Positions 31,219 to 43,683 of a stretch of DNA of 64,000 nt are shown piece after piece. The translations under genes and the position numbers were made by a program. The number at the start of each line of letters is the position of its first letter. The stretch's first letter is position 1. Location: the NCBI GenBank assembly GCA_030248065.1, contig JASAMV010003269.1:1-64000 (forward strand), written 5' to 3'. This DNA is from Rhynchonema sp. JSB1_4 (lineage: Eukaryota > Nematoda > Chromadorea > Monhysterida > Xyalidae). The notes beneath the pieces are model-generated. The model was not told the DNA's origin and made no database searches. It saw only the letters and a list, made by a program, of their open reading frames with translations.

Positions 31219-31653
31219 CGTATTTCCTCTAACAGAAGCCCTGGGCTTCTATTTTTTTCAGCCATGGTTTTAGGGTGGCTCCTATTGGGACGGGCTTCTA
31301 TTGGTAGGAGGCTTCTATTTTTTCAGGTGGGTTTGACGTAAAAATTCTCGTTATATTTACAGTGAGTGACAAACGGGCTACAATCGAAAAAACACTGCAG
31401 GAAAAAGAGTGTTTAGTGACCAAGAAATGCCCTAAAACAGACCGAAATTACAGTCAGTGAACAGAAATATTGCTAAAAATGACCATTAGGAATAAAATTT
31501 ATTAGCGTCTTAGATAAAGAACACCGAAGAACCTTAAGAACTTTGGGGCGGGCTTCTATTAGGAGGGGCTTCCATTTTTTCAGCCACGCTCTGAAAGCGG
31601 ACTTTTGTTAGAGGGGGCTTCTATTTGTAGAAGGGGGCTTCTGGAGGAACTAC
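31219..31653. mobile_element. TIR element of GGCTTCTATTTTTTCAG units
   Basis: Starts TACCGTATTTCCTCTAACAG and ends AACTACATACGGTA, so the outer eight bases are inverted. Inside, GGGCTTCTATTTTTTCAG-type units occur several times near both ends. A TA at each outer edge would fit a mariner-type TA target, which is an inference. The similar ending TTCCGACAATACGGTA occurs at about 2,646-2,662. Confidence 0.65.
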
Positions 31654-31680
31654 ATACGGTAGGACCTATATTTCGCGGCC

Positions 31681-32816
31681 TTACAAAAGTGGTGCCATTT
31701 TGTTCAACATTCCACGCAGTCTGTCCGCTGTTATGATTTTCTGCCTTTTACCAATGCCTTGAAATTCACGTTGTGGCAAGGGAAGCGGTATATGTGACAC
31801 TGCTTCTCTCAGTGCGTCGGTCACTGCATAGATGCCAAACTCATGATCGGTCCAGTTCGGCCTGATAAGAATCGAATCGAATAAACGGACCTGAAAGTAC
31901 AAAAGGCCATATTTGAGACAAACCGGGCTATGATTCACCAAATGTTTCATTGTCGACAACATCCCCACATGGTTTCGGCACAGACAACCCACACAAAGTT
32001 TCAACTGCACACAATGTTCCGGCATGATATGACTTGTTGCGTCATCAGAGATTGTTTCGTCTGGCCAGATTCTGTCGGTTTGCGCCATTTACTGTTGCAG
32101 ATTTATGATCCCCATTTGACACTTGCATTTTCCAGAAATGTAAACACACCCAAATTCACGTATGTAGATTCTTCGAACTTCGTTCTTTTTTGTCGCATTT
32201 ATTTTGCACCGTTGTTCTTAAAAGTTGTGTCCCTAAAAATGTACACGTAATTTCTTCCATAAAACTTCTATGTACTTCTCCAAAAATGCGCATTTTGGAT
32301 GTTCCAGTTATTCAATTTTGGATCAGGAAATCAGTACCGGATGCACAAACGGTCCGACACCTTGAGTGCATTTCCAAGTCCACATTTCGCATGCTGCTTC
32401 GGGATTTTTGAAGCCGCAAGTATACGTAATGGTAGTCTTACCTACGTTGGCCTAATATCTAGATATACCACCTCAAAGTGTGTTCCAAATAGCCTCACTG
32501 AGCTCTTATGCTCAGCTGATGCACGCGTTATGCATGGTCAGCCACAAGAATATTCGGTGGCGCAGAAAACTAAATGGACCATGAGGTGCCAGGCGTAATT
32601 TTGATAGCAAATTTACTGACACTATCTGGATCCGTTTGCCAAATAGACCTCTTGCGCACCAGCAGAGACATACCCGTTGACCATCAATGAGCTTACATAA
32701 AGCCAAGGAGTATCCCTATGCAGTTTGTGGAAACAGCGCAGACCTTGTTGGATCAGTAGTTCTTGGGCACATCGGAGAGAAGGTATTCCCAAAATGAAAG
32801 AACAACAAATTATTTT
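31681..32816 (-). CDS. 3' end of an unrecognised minus-strand gene (two exons)
   Basis: Terminal exon 31,890-31,681 (complement) follows a TTGTACTTTCAG acceptor and encodes 69 residues ending in TAA, including DSILIRPNWTDHEFGIYAV. The upstream exon, about 32,816-32,697, follows TGTTGCAG, ends at a GTAAGC donor in phase 0 and encodes 40 residues including QQGLRCFHKLHRDTPWLY. Phases fit. Codon composition is gene-like, and the joined sequence is helical and Leu-rich. It faintly recalls the last HEAT repeats of TTI1-type proteins, but I would not assign it. The acceptor of the upstream exon is uncertain (CCCAAG nearer the end is another option). Earlier exons would lie at 33-36 kb and I could not establish them. 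Confidence 0.45.
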
Positions 32817-35800
32817 CTGCAACATGTACCAATCCCAACAACTTTGCCCTGCCGTACTGAACAGTGCTTTCAACTTTTTACTTTGTCAGCTTTTCGCGGG
32901 CATTTTAGTACGCGTTCTCAAATTTCTAGGTCATCCCCCACACGCGTGGCGGCCCGTGAAGATTAATGCGCAGAATATGGGTTAGTGCATCAGCTGTCAG
33001 CCAAAAGTGTTCTTTCTTTCAGTCATGCCAACAAAAAATGCTTGTCTCCAAAGAAAAAACGGATGTCAGCTACGTTTGTCAACCCCTTTTGGGGATTAGT
33101 TTACGTGTAGATTTTATTCTGTGCTAAACACAACGAATACCCTCCTAGTTTTCTGTGAGCCTAAGCGCTAGCCTTAGGCCTGGCCTAGACCAGGTCTACT
33201 AACGTAAAGCTTGGACAACGCCTAAAATCGCGAGCTTTGCAAATGCCCTCCAGTGCCCTAAAAACCGACACCAACAGGCATAGCATTTTCAGTTCCATGA
33301 TCGTAAATTTGTTAATTGAATTCTCTGAACACAAGCCTAAATAATTTTTGTTTGTTTTATGACGTCATCAAACCTGTGACCAAAAATCATTAGCCACCCC
33401 TGTTGCTGAACTCTGCCATCCATAACAACAAAGTTTTTTGGTCGAACATTCTCGGGAACCAGCTCCCTGAAATCTGTTGCTTAACCCATTTTTTTAAAGT
33501 TTGCGTTATGCATTTAAATCTTGTATGTAACTTTGTGCTGTTCGCTGAATGTTCGTTTACCGCACAGCTAGCCATTTTTGGGGGTCAATGTCCATTCTGT
33601 TAACGATATGCTATTGTTTCTCAGAATCAAGCCCACCATCTGGTGCCATCTGTTCTTAACAGCCCGGACCTCGGTTGGTTGTGTGGGGGCAGGGAAGTCA
33701 AGCTACATATGTGAGTAAGCAGTTTGAAATTTCATATCAGCTTATTTTCACAGCGATCATTCGAGCGTCATCTTTTTGAAAATGCTGCCTTCGGCGGCAC
33801 AAATTATAAAAATTTCGCCAAAAGATTGTTTTACGCAAATTTGATTTGAGAAAACCTTTGGAACGTCTATATTATGACTGGGTTGGCATCTGTCACTGAG
33901 TGTGATCTTTCAAAATTATCAGACAGACAGCTGCTTTTGACTTTGATGGCTGATTGTTTAGTCTGTTTGCTGTCTAAGTTGTTACACTTTTTGAACCGCC
34001 AACCGGTTTTCACTGCAACTTTGCGATTTGGAAATTTGATGGGAGTTGTTGGTATTGCGGGCCCTGTAAGATCTGTTTGAAACATCACCGAGCCAGAACC
34101 CAATGACCGTCTGGGCCCCAGACTGAATGAGCAAGCAACGCCCTCAACTCCAATTCATTTTCAAAACCGGTCATAATTCGCGCGTTTATACTCATCGTCA
34201 TCGCCCACCGATTGTTATCAGTTTCATAGGTTGCTTGTACATTAAACCGCGTGAAGCATTAGTCGTTCGGTGTTTTCCGTCATTTTTGCCAGGCTGATGT
34301 TTCATGGCTTGCTTGCAAGACAGATGCAACGTTTAATCCATGGCGTTATTCTGTTTTGCCAACGCTTGCCCCAAGCATCATGTAGAAGATGTGAAAGTTT
34401 CTCATTTCTCACATGTCACGCTATTGTACATAATCTCAAAATATCCTTGAAGTTGCAGAAGTTTTTTTCCACCAACATAGCCGTACTATAAAGATAAGGT
34501 CTGTCACTCAACCCTTAATAGCTCGAATTATACGTCTTTTTTTGTCATTCTATCTTTATTGCGTGTCATAAATTGTAAAATATATCGCCCTTGTACGCGC
34601 TTTAGTGTTGTTCCACCTCATTTCGCCAAAACTTTAGAATGTTTTGGATGGGTTTCAAAGATGTTTGTTCAAAAAACAATGCACTTTAGATGAAGTGCTT
34701 TTATGGGTCTCCTCCACCCTTCCCAGTTGTGAAATTGTTGTGTTTGAAAGCTGTTGAAAGGGCCGAGCTATAGGCAGTTGGCAGCTAAAACTTGCAACTG
34801 GCTTTTCGAACGGTTTTTCTGGCTGTTATCTGAAAGTTATGTGTCTTATGTATTTATTCTTTTTCATAAATATTTTCTATTCAAACCAACCACAGTTCGT
34901 TTTCTTGAAGGTTTTCTGAGTAAACGTCGCAAAATCTATCAAACTTTTTCCATCAAAGCTTCACAAGTTTTTCGTGTTCCAAAAAACTTGACGCGGGCAT
35001 AAGAGAAGACATTACTCAATTTCAATTGAACACGAGAGTACCGTAGAATCGAATGCCACGGCAGAAGGCAGCAAGTCAAAGTTTTAAAGAACGACCTCAG
35101 GCCAGGTGTCTCGTTTCGAAAGCGTTACACACCCTATAAAGCAGATTATGTAGCATTTTGTGCAAAGAGACAAGACCAGCCCGATCCGATCACCAAGTTT
35201 ACAAGAGATGAAGGGTCCCGGGTATTCTGAAGTCGGAGGGCGAAATAAACGCTCAACCCAGATTTTAGCTCAAAGTTTGTGTATCGTTTAGCATCAAAAG
35301 AACACTCCACAAACACTGTTTCTCAAGTTGTGTGGTGATCGGATGACAATATGTTTGCTTGCATTATCAAGCAATCCAGTTCAGCCTTCTGTCTATTAAT
35401 GCGTTCAATATTTTAACATGGCACATTGTCAAAGGTGGGTATTATTACTGCGAAAATGTATTGGTACACGTCAAACTTGATGATGCAGCAACCTATCTAT
35501 AAGCTTTGCAAGTTGCGTTTCACGCTTCATTTCCAGTGAATTGTTCGGAAGTCTCATCCGTCATCGCTTGCTTATCGTCAGACCAAATGTTCTTGTAATT
35601 CTTGATTTGTCACGCAAACGGCTGTGGTGTTAGAACCAGACTCGACGGCGGTTACCAGAATCGTAAAGCCTCTAAACCCATGATTTCGTGCCATCTTTTT
35701 TGAAATTTTTTCCGACTTCTTAGCTACCAACAGTATGTATAGGATGCACCTTGTGCCATAACATTCTATTAGCTCATCGCTGTTGCCCGGAGTCACTTGA

Positions 35801-36576
35801 CCGTGCGACCACCACTTTTATAATCAAACAGTGCGTCCGTGTATGCGTACATGTCTGGTGTTCGTATTTGTTTTCACGCCTGGTGGCATCATTATTGTTT
35901 CGTGCATCGTTTTTCAATTTTGTGTACGCTATTTGAAATGTCACGAAATAATATTTCTCACGGCACCAGTCAACACAGTGCAAGACAGTATACTCAGCGC
36001 CGCCCAGCGCGACCTTTTTTGAAATTTACCACGTTTTATCACAATTTGGTGGCAGTATTAGCTGTTGCATTGTTACCACTCGTGTACAGCCAATGGGCAC
36101 CTGATAGCTAAGCCGCTTTTGTTCAACAACGTATGCAGTTTTGATATTGCACATCTAGTATGCAAACGTCGTAAACGTTCGTAAACCTGCACATACTGTG
36201 AAGGGAGTACATTACGATCAAAGGATTTCATCCGAGACTATACTGGTACACGAATGTATAATTGAGGCGTACAGTACACTGGGCATAATAGTTAAATGTG
36301 CGTTTCAGCTACGGTTATAGTATAACGCTGCGTCCACCATGACATATTAGAGCTGAAAAGTATCATTTTGCACAACTACGAATCGCCTTTCACATATGCC
36401 AAGGCGCTTGTCATTTTTATGGTTCGGATATACAGTGCTTCTTTAGACCATATTTATGCCAATTTTGTCACGCAGTTTCAATATATTCCAGAGAAAAACT
36501 GTTGCCCAAGCATAATTGATGATGACACCAAATGGCTAGTCGCAAGATCGGCACGTGAACCGAGCCACGTCAAAAA
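32817..36576. other. Probable intron/5' region of the minus-strand gene and intergenic DNA
   Basis: Several short open frames on the minus strand (near 33,400-33,480 and 35,580-35,700) have acceptor-like sequence but no chain with consistent phases. GATGTTTCA motifs occur at 34,078 and 34,296 in opposite orientation. No other feature is supported. Confidence 0.35.
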
Positions 36577-39500
36577 ATGACTGGGTTTCTCCAAACACTG
36601 CCATATTTGATAATCATTGAGAGTCTGTTCACTTCGACTGTATGGTGCTCGCGAAGGGTAAGTGAGTGCGAAAAAGTTTGCGCTTGTCTTCTCAAACGCC
36701 TTGCTAGGCGCCTAAAACTAGAATCCAAAATGTGTGCGAGGAATACCGGATCGGAACCACCCCAAACTGCCGATCGATCCTTGCAGACATAACATATGTA
36801 CATATGTATGTAGGTATGTAACATTTACGCTTTCAGACCCCATTAGAGCACCCTAATCTGTCCACACAAGAGTGTTGTGCCGACTTGCATTGCAATCGTA
36901 AAGCCAACTGCCCGATTTATGATGAAAACGGACTGATCTACTGCCAGGTGCAAATGCGAAAAGGTATGTACAGTACAGAGTCGCAGTTTTGGTCAGAGGT
37001 GTATCCAGCTTTCGGGCCAAAGGGGGCCAAATCCCAAAAGTTATTTTTGTGTGCGGTGCATGCTTCATTTTTCGAAAAGGTCGCGTACTGTAGCGCGCGA
37101 GAATTTTGCACTTCTTGCAGGCGGGACAGCCAAAATTCAGGCGTACGTGCATTAGAGTCAAAATCCTGCGATTTAGAGGGTCCGTTTTTCTTCTTCTTTC
37201 CGAACTGCTGCCGCCTTTCGAGGGCCACTTTGACCAAAGGGGGGCTCGGCCCCTGCGGCCCCCCTGGATCCGCTCGTGCGGTTCATGTTGTTGGTTATAT
37301 TTTGCCTTTTTTATGCCAAAAATGTGATTGGGTACGCTCCAACTGCAGTATTGTTGGTACACACCAGCATTAGTAACTTTGATGCCGACATGGTGAAAAT
37401 GGTTGTTCCGACACAGGCATTGTACCTATATGCCGAGACGGTGAGGTGCTTGTGCGTGACCAGTGCTATCCAACCAGACGAATTGGTCACCATTGTGAAT
37501 ACGACAATCAGTGCAGGTGTGTTGTACAGTATGTGTGATGTTTCAGTGAGAGAACAGTGTACGCTGGGTCCAGTCATACGTCACAGAAGTATACCACCAT
37601 GGACCGACCAAACAGAGATCATTTCACTCACCATGGTGTTGCAGTGTGTCACACAACGGTGTTTGCAAACGTGATCGTCATGGTCAGAGTCGGTGTGATT
37701 GCCCAGCTGGGTTCTACGAAGACTCCCGGGGAGTGTGTACGCGATTCGCTTCAAGTTAGTCCAAAACCATTGGCGGTGCGCACCACATCAACGTCAAGAC
37801 GTTTTTTGAGCTTGGGTGAGTGGCCGTTGCCAAGAAATCAAAAAAAGCAAAATCTGAGTTTCAAAAAAAATTTATATTTTTTAATTAACAACTTTTTTTG
37901 AAACAATCCTGGCCCTAGGGAGCATGTGATGATGACCTAGTGCACTACATGTCTGCGAAAGCGGCAACTCGCCCCCCCCCATCTCCCATTTTGCCATCCA
38001 CAATCAGAATGCTGGAATCACGAAGAGGACGTGCCGAACGCGGTGAGTGACCGCGCGTGTGAACGCACCTGTCGTACACTGCAACATCGTCTGCCCGCCC
38101 ACTGTCCGCGACGGGCCACGTCATCACGGACAGTTTCGTCGTATGGACGAGGGGTGTCAAGGTATGTATACCTATGTGTAGTAGCTATGTAATAGTATCT
38201 ATATTACTAAAACAGGAAGACGTATGTATGAATGTGTGTCTGTGGCCCCCTCCCTCGGAGGTGCCGGCGGGTCAATTTTCACGGGTAGCTTTGGGTATGC
38301 TAACGGGTCTTCGGAGGGGTTGCGTGACAAGAGGGTCCAGTGTTCAAGACGGTCCAGCGTGCAAGAGGGTCCACGTAGCAACACGGTCCATTTTCAAATC
38401 GGGAGGTTGCATCAGGGTCCAGAAGCAACACGGTCCAGTTGCAGGAGGGTCTACGTGCAAGACGGTCCATGTGCAAGACGGTGCAAGACGGTCCACGTGC
38501 AAGAGGGTCCATGGTGCAACACGGTCCATGGTGCAAGAGGGTCCATGGTGCAAGAGGGTCCATGGCGCAAGAGGGTCCATAGTGCAAGGGGTCCATGGTG
38601 CAAGAAGGTCCATGGTGCAAGAGGGTCTATGGTGCAACACGGTCCATGGTGCAAGGGGGTCCATGGTGGAAGAGGGTCCAGCGTGCAAGAGGGTCCATGG
38701 GTGCAAGAGCAAGCGATAGTGATTTGTGAGTAATATTTGCGAAACATAGATTTGTGAAACTGGAGCGCGTTCACAATGAGCTGCAACAAAGCAATACCAT
38801 GGGCGACAGGCACTGCATTGTGCTTGGCGCTTAAATTATGGGTACAGTACCTGGTGCAATTCTAGGCTGAAAGTTGAAGTCGCGTGCACGCGAGTGCGAA
38901 ACAGTGCAAAGTATAGGCCAAAGTCGAAGTAACTTCGCGTGCACGCGAAGTTTTGCGCGTGCGCTGCCGCTGCCTATGTTTTAGTACTAGGAAGTCGAGT
39001 GCACGCGCGCGCGACTTTAACTTTCAGCCTGGAATTGCACCCGGCCGGAACTGCATGTCTGACGGCTATCACTTTTGGTATATCAAACAAAAATTTGCGT
39101 ACTTTTCGTTCTGTTCGCAAGACTGTACGCCTGAAATACCATTGCGCATTGTCTCTGTCAAGTAGGTGTCAGGCGCGCCAAAATAACGAATCTCTTGATT
39201 TTCGAATTTGTGGGATTAAACGAAAAGTACTGGCGCTGTACCTGTACCTTTCAAGGTGTACTGGCACAACACATGCTCACTTTGCCATAGCAGCCCCTGT
39301 GACTACCGTAACCCAGGTTTTCTAATTTTTCAGAAATTCATCTACCAGTGAGAACAAAAGTGACTTTATCCAGACCGTGTATTGGATCAGAGCAATGAAT
39401 TTGAGTTCTAATGCGAGATAATCGTCTGGTGCATTTATGCATGTGCCCGGTTAATAAATTCCGACTCCCTGAAAATGGTGAAGTGATGAACCGCTACAAG

Positions 39501-42500
39501 ACCACTCATCTATGTGAGGGCAAAAAGTCTCAAAAATTCCGTTTTTTTCTGGAACGAAAAATCCCTCTACCAAGAGAGATAGCGAATCTCCAAGGAGCTT
39601 AAACTTTGTGCGTTACATAGGCTGTCGGAATGTTTTCCAACGGTATGTAACAGTATGTCCTGCTACCCTTCCTTCGGTTATGTCCCGAGCCCTTTAAGCG
39701 CCAGGCACGATGCCGTGCAGCAAATGATATTTCTCAGTTGTATGTAAGTCATGTTGAACACGCTCTAGTTTAAAAAAATAAACGCGTTGCGCGCTGCGGA
39801 CCATCTTGAGCCATGGAGCGTGTTGCACTATGGATTCTCTTGCACCACGGACCCTCTTGCACCATGGACCCTTTTGCACCATGGACCCTCTTGCACCATG
39901 GACCCTCTTGCACGTGGACCGTCTTGCACGTGGACCGTCTTGCACATGGACCGTCTTGCACATGGACCGTCTTGCACGTGGACCGTCTTGCACGGGGACC
40001 GTCTTGCACATGGACCGTCTTGCACATGGACCGTCTTGCACATGGACCGTCTTGCACGTGGACCGTCTTGCACGTGGACCGTCTTGCACATGGACCGTCT
40101 TGCACATGGACCGTCTTGCACGTGGACCGTCTTGCACGTGGACCGTCTTGCACATGGACCGTCTTGCACGTGGACCGTCTTGCACGTGGACCGTCTTGCA
40201 CATGGACCGTCTTGCACATGGACCGTCTTGCACGTGGACCGTCTTGCACGTGGACCGTCTTGCACGTGGACCGTCTTGCACATGGACCGTCTTGCACGTG
40301 GACCGTCTTGCACGTGGACCGTCTTGCACATGGACCGTCTTGCACGTGGACCCTCCTGCAACTGGACCGTGTTGCTTCTGGACCCTGATGCAACCGCCCG
40401 TTTTGAAAATGGACCGTGTTGCTACGTGGACCCTCTTGCACTCTGGACCGTCTTGAACACTGGACCCTCTTGTCACGCAACCTTCGGAGGGGTTGGGGTG
40501 GCACGGGCGCGGCGCTATAGCCGGGCCGAAGGCACGGGTCCCGTCTAGCTTGCATCTACATTTGATGGATGTACCTTGGTACGATATACTTTGTGTTATT
40601 GGTAAAACCCCAAAAAACTAGAAAAATATTCCAAGGTGCCTGTGTCAACCGGGCTACGTCCGAGTGAGTGACACTGATCGCACGTGTGTGCCCGAACACG
40701 AATGCGCCGATTATTGGTTGACGGAGTACAGGTTGGGCCCTTTGTATATTTGTGCGCCCTTTTGTTGCATTGGAGTTGCATGGACGAGCTTTAGCTACGT
40801 ACAGTACCAGCTGCAACTCGGGTGAAGTCTGCCTTTACGCGTGCAGCACGCGTGCGTACGCATGCACGCCTTTGACGCCTGCACACACAAAAGTACAGGA
40901 GGCCGAATGCACAACATGCACTGCGTGCACAGTGTTGAAAAGGTCAAAGGCGTGCACGCGGTGTTCCACTGGGTTGCACCACTATGTATGTACTTGCAGA
41001 ATTCACCCAGAGTTGCAGCTGGTGCTGTAGGTGCGGGATGGATGCAGGAATTAAAAAAATTTGAATCCATCAATAATCTAACTGGCTGATGTTTCACACC
41101 GAACTCACATTGCAGGCCGTACAGTCGTCAATGCGCGTTGCAGCGTCTGTTCAAGCGTTCATCATCAGTGTTGGCGTCATTCCAGTCCCTCCTTGACCGA
41201 TCAGGCACCAACTATGTCTGTGTCCGGCTGTCAGCAGATTCGGACGAGCGGACGTGTTTGTGTCAGGGCGCCTTGTGCAATCAGGGTGCACCATCAATGG
41301 GGGACGTGGAACAAGCGGTGAGCGACAGCAACAACAACAACAAACAACAACAATTACCGGCAACCCTGTACCACCACGAGTACAGTACCCTGTATTACCA
41401 CAGTACCACTCAGCCAACCACCAAGGTGGCGGGTACTACCATATTTGATGTGCAGCCTGCTAGCAGCTACGAGCAGCTATCGACTACCACTACCCAGCCA
41501 TCACCCACTACCCTTGATCATGCTTTCACTACCATTGATGCCACGCCAATTACTTCTGATCATGATTTACTACTTGTGCGGTTCGTGAGTGCCGTGACTG
41601 TTTGTGTGGTTTGGTGATGTTTCATGGATTTGGGCTTTTTTGTTTCTGCTTTATTGCTTTTTCGGTAATCCGAATTTTTGGTCACCCACACGTGTTGTTT
41701 GTGCATTACAGGGAGAACACCAAACAGTGATGCTTTTCTAACGTTGTTAGAATAGTTTTATGTTAGTAGTAGTTAGGCAGTTTGTGCAGGTTTTGATTTA
41801 TCGTGTTCGGGTGACTATTCTAACCAACCATAGTGCGTCGATCTATCTTATTGGGTGTACAATCGATTATTGTCCGAGGGACGGATCATCATTTTGCAAG
41901 AAGTCAAACATTTTCTTTCCAAAACCACACGAAAAGTGTAAATATTCACACACTCGGTGTTGTATTGCAGGAGCTGTTCGTCGAGTCCTACACCACGAGC
42001 AGCGACATGGGCTCGTTTGTGTTCAAAGTGCTTGTGCCTGTCAGTGTCGGCATTTGCAGCATTCTATTGGTCATGTCGACCGTGATATTGTGCAAACGAT
42101 GGTCATTGACACACGCGCAGCGCACAAGGTACATGGAATATTCATGTCATGTTTGCTGTGGCTCGCTGGGGCACATCAAAAATTAACAAAAACTGATGAG
42201 TTGTTGGTCACATGGTGTCACCACATGAAGAATATTCACAACATTCAACCAAAATACCACAATATAGATGGTTAGACTGTATATATGGCCGATGGCATAG
42301 CAAAGTCGGTGGGAATGCTGGTCTGTCAATGTCAAGACGCGGCAGTAAGTTGGCCAAGTTCCGTGGTGGCTAGCCTTGGGGTCTCAAAACCTTGTGTTGT
42401 GTGGATCCTGAACCTCGTGTGTGTGTCAACCTCGTGAAACATCGGCTGATTGTCGCACAGCAATAGTGGACAAGTTGATGTTGTGGACAGATGATGCTTC

Positions 42501-42607
42501 GCCGACCAAATAAAAAGTTAAAAATCTTCCTTAAAATGCATTTCTTTATTTTTCAGACACAACGCCCGTCCGCTAGTCCTGTACGATAAAGCCGAGCTTA
42601 TTTAGAC
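36577..42607 (+). CDS. Type I membrane protein with EB/EGF-like and TIL modules, 9 exons
   Basis: A cell-surface protein of unknown ligand. Exons: 36577-36657, 36837-36963, 37417-37516, 37645-37754, 38008-38161, 40636-40731, 41116-41584, 41971-42128, 42559-42607 (stop about 42,607). Phases match throughout and the frame closes at 447 aa. Residues 1-22 look like a signal peptide (LPYLIIIESLF core). Residues ~38-137 are Cys-rich: a CYPTRRIGHHCEYDNQC segment typical of EB modules, then an EGF-like unit (GVCKRDRHGQSRCDCPAGFY). Residues ~140-217 fit a trypsin-inhibitor-like (TIL) Cys pattern ending CLCQPGYVR...CVPEHEC. A second Cys-containing stretch lies at 223-285, then a Ser/Thr/Asn/Gln-rich stalk to ~380. 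The membrane helix is ~399-420, followed by CKRW and a tail of about 25 residues ending KAELI. Intron 5 holds a 2.2 kb inverted array. Exon 1 and the last exon are the least certain; another tail exon near 43.57 kb is possible. Confidence 0.8.
36994..37278. mobile_element. hAT-like MITE in the receptor gene's second intron
   Basis: The left end CAGAGGTGTATCCAGCTTTC and right end CTGGATCCGCTCGTG match the termini of the element at 60,819-61,116 (CAGTGGCGGATCCAGCTTTC type), including the following AGGGGGCC block. I cannot see an 8-bp duplication. A GCGCGCGAGAATT fragment is near 37,085. The ORFs across it are spurious. Confidence 0.65.
37840..37915. repeat. Fragment related to the 56.4-kb hAT element
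   Basis: AGCAAAATCTGAGTTTC followed by A/T runs is the reverse complement of sequence near 56,488-56,510 in the hAT element at 56,421-57,136. It lies in intron 4 of the EB/EGF/TIL gene. Confidence 0.5.
38318..40482. repeat. 2.2-kb inverted repeat built from 16-17 bp tandem units
   Basis: The left arm (38,318-38,710) is an array of GGTCCATGGTGCAAGAG-type units. The right arm (39,835-40,482) is the reverse complement, with about 36 units of TGGACCGTCTTGCACR (16 bp) plus 17-bp units TGGACCCTCTTGCACCA. The outer ~120 bp of the arms match unit for unit, including AAAATGGACCGTGTTGC on the right. The loop of about 1.1 kb contains a mariner-like MITE. Since 16 is not a multiple of 3, all frames stay open on both strands, which gives false ORFs of up to 261 codons. 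It lies entirely within intron 5 of the EB/EGF/TIL gene. Confidence 0.9.
38843..39054. mobile_element. Mariner-like foldback MITE, copy 1
   Basis: Begins TACAGTACCTGGTGCAATTC. The two halves are inverted copies (GGCTGAAAGTTGAAGTCGCG at left, its complement at right) around CTTCGCGTGCACGCGAAG. The sequence is about 90% like the copy at 47,708-47,910. The right end has diverged (CCGGCCGGAACTG). The open frame across it is not a gene. Confidence 0.8.
40800..41029. mobile_element. Mariner-like TIR element just upstream of a receptor exon
   Basis: The left end TACAGTACCAGCTGCAACTC and right end GAGTTGCAGCTGGTGCTGTA are inverted over about 28 bp (1-2 mismatches plus one extra base). TACAGTACC is shared with the elements at 38.8 and 47.7 kb, and TA at both edges fits a TA target duplication. 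The interior is rich in GCGTGCACGC palindromes. The element ends 86 bp before the exon at 41,116. Confidence 0.8.
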
Positions 42608-43683
42608 CAAAACACTGCTGTACAACTAAACAAACTGTGTGTGAAATTCAGCGTTACGGTTATGTGAAACATTTTTCATAAACTGGTCATTTTTGCGACT
42701 TTTACATTTACGAGATGTATGCTTTTGCTTCATTTCCATTTGTGTCCGAGACACAGAATATCATTGTAAATCGATGGACATTTTCCAAAAATGTCAGATT
42801 CATGTCGCTGTGCCAAGCGCAGTTACCAAAGAGGTGATGATGCATCAGTTTGTTTTTGTGACATCCTGAATGCTCAGGATTTCTTTGTTCTTTCAGAAGT
42901 GCATGAACCTTTTCGTTAATTTTATACAATTTTATCAGAATGGCTGATGTTGCTGCCAAATATACGTATTTATGATAAATATTTCTGTGGAAACGTGCCC
43001 CAGAACTCGTGCGTGCGGTGTAATTTTATCCGCATTCAGTCGAATGAGTCTTAAACGTTTATAGACCTTTATTGCAAATATAAATTTCTGAAAACCAAAG
43101 ATGACAAAAAAACACAAAATATTCAACCACATAGGTAATGTATGATGGCGCAAATGCATTTCTTTCGTACTCAATCTCAATGACTAGCATCCTGCCGTAA
43201 ATAATGTGTTTGGACACCAAAAATTCAGATCACATTAATCCACAGCTCAGTTGTGAAGAAAAATGCGTCAGCTTTTATGGCAGTGTTCACGTTTATGCAT
43301 ACAGCTAAATGCTATATTTATGAACCCTTGCTCCACAATCTGAGCCGTAAACCGGGCAGGTCACAAGAAACAAAAGACGTCATATCAAACTTCATGATCG
43401 AATCATGATCCCTCTGATTGGCTGATGTCCCAAAAAAGTTAATTGCAACCAACGACATATCGGTGGTCGCAACAGCAAAGTTGGTGATCGGCCGCCAATA
43501 ATTTCAGATTTTACACCATATACTGAATGATTGAAAACCAGTTGATACACTCAAGGATGTCACAGACACGAAGGTACCTATACATTACATGTGGATGACG
43601 ACCAACCCGATCACCAATTTTGCTACCGGACACAAAAGCGATCACAAAGCCCACAATTATATTCTCAAAGCCGCCATCGATTC
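42608..43683. other. Region between the convergent receptor genes
   Basis: Mostly AT-rich 3' flanking DNA. A plus-strand open frame at 43,591-43,690 preceded by TGTCACAG could be an alternative last exon of the EB/EGF/TIL gene (phase permits it), but codon composition does not decide. Nothing else is recognised. Confidence 0.35.

Noticed and set aside
38174..38813. ORFs of 106-181 codons on both strands across the left array
   Set aside because: Same repeat artefact as in the right array.
39694..40555. ORFs of 177-261 codons on both strands
   Set aside because: They are products of a 16-bp tandem array, which has no stop in any frame; no start, splice or domain support.
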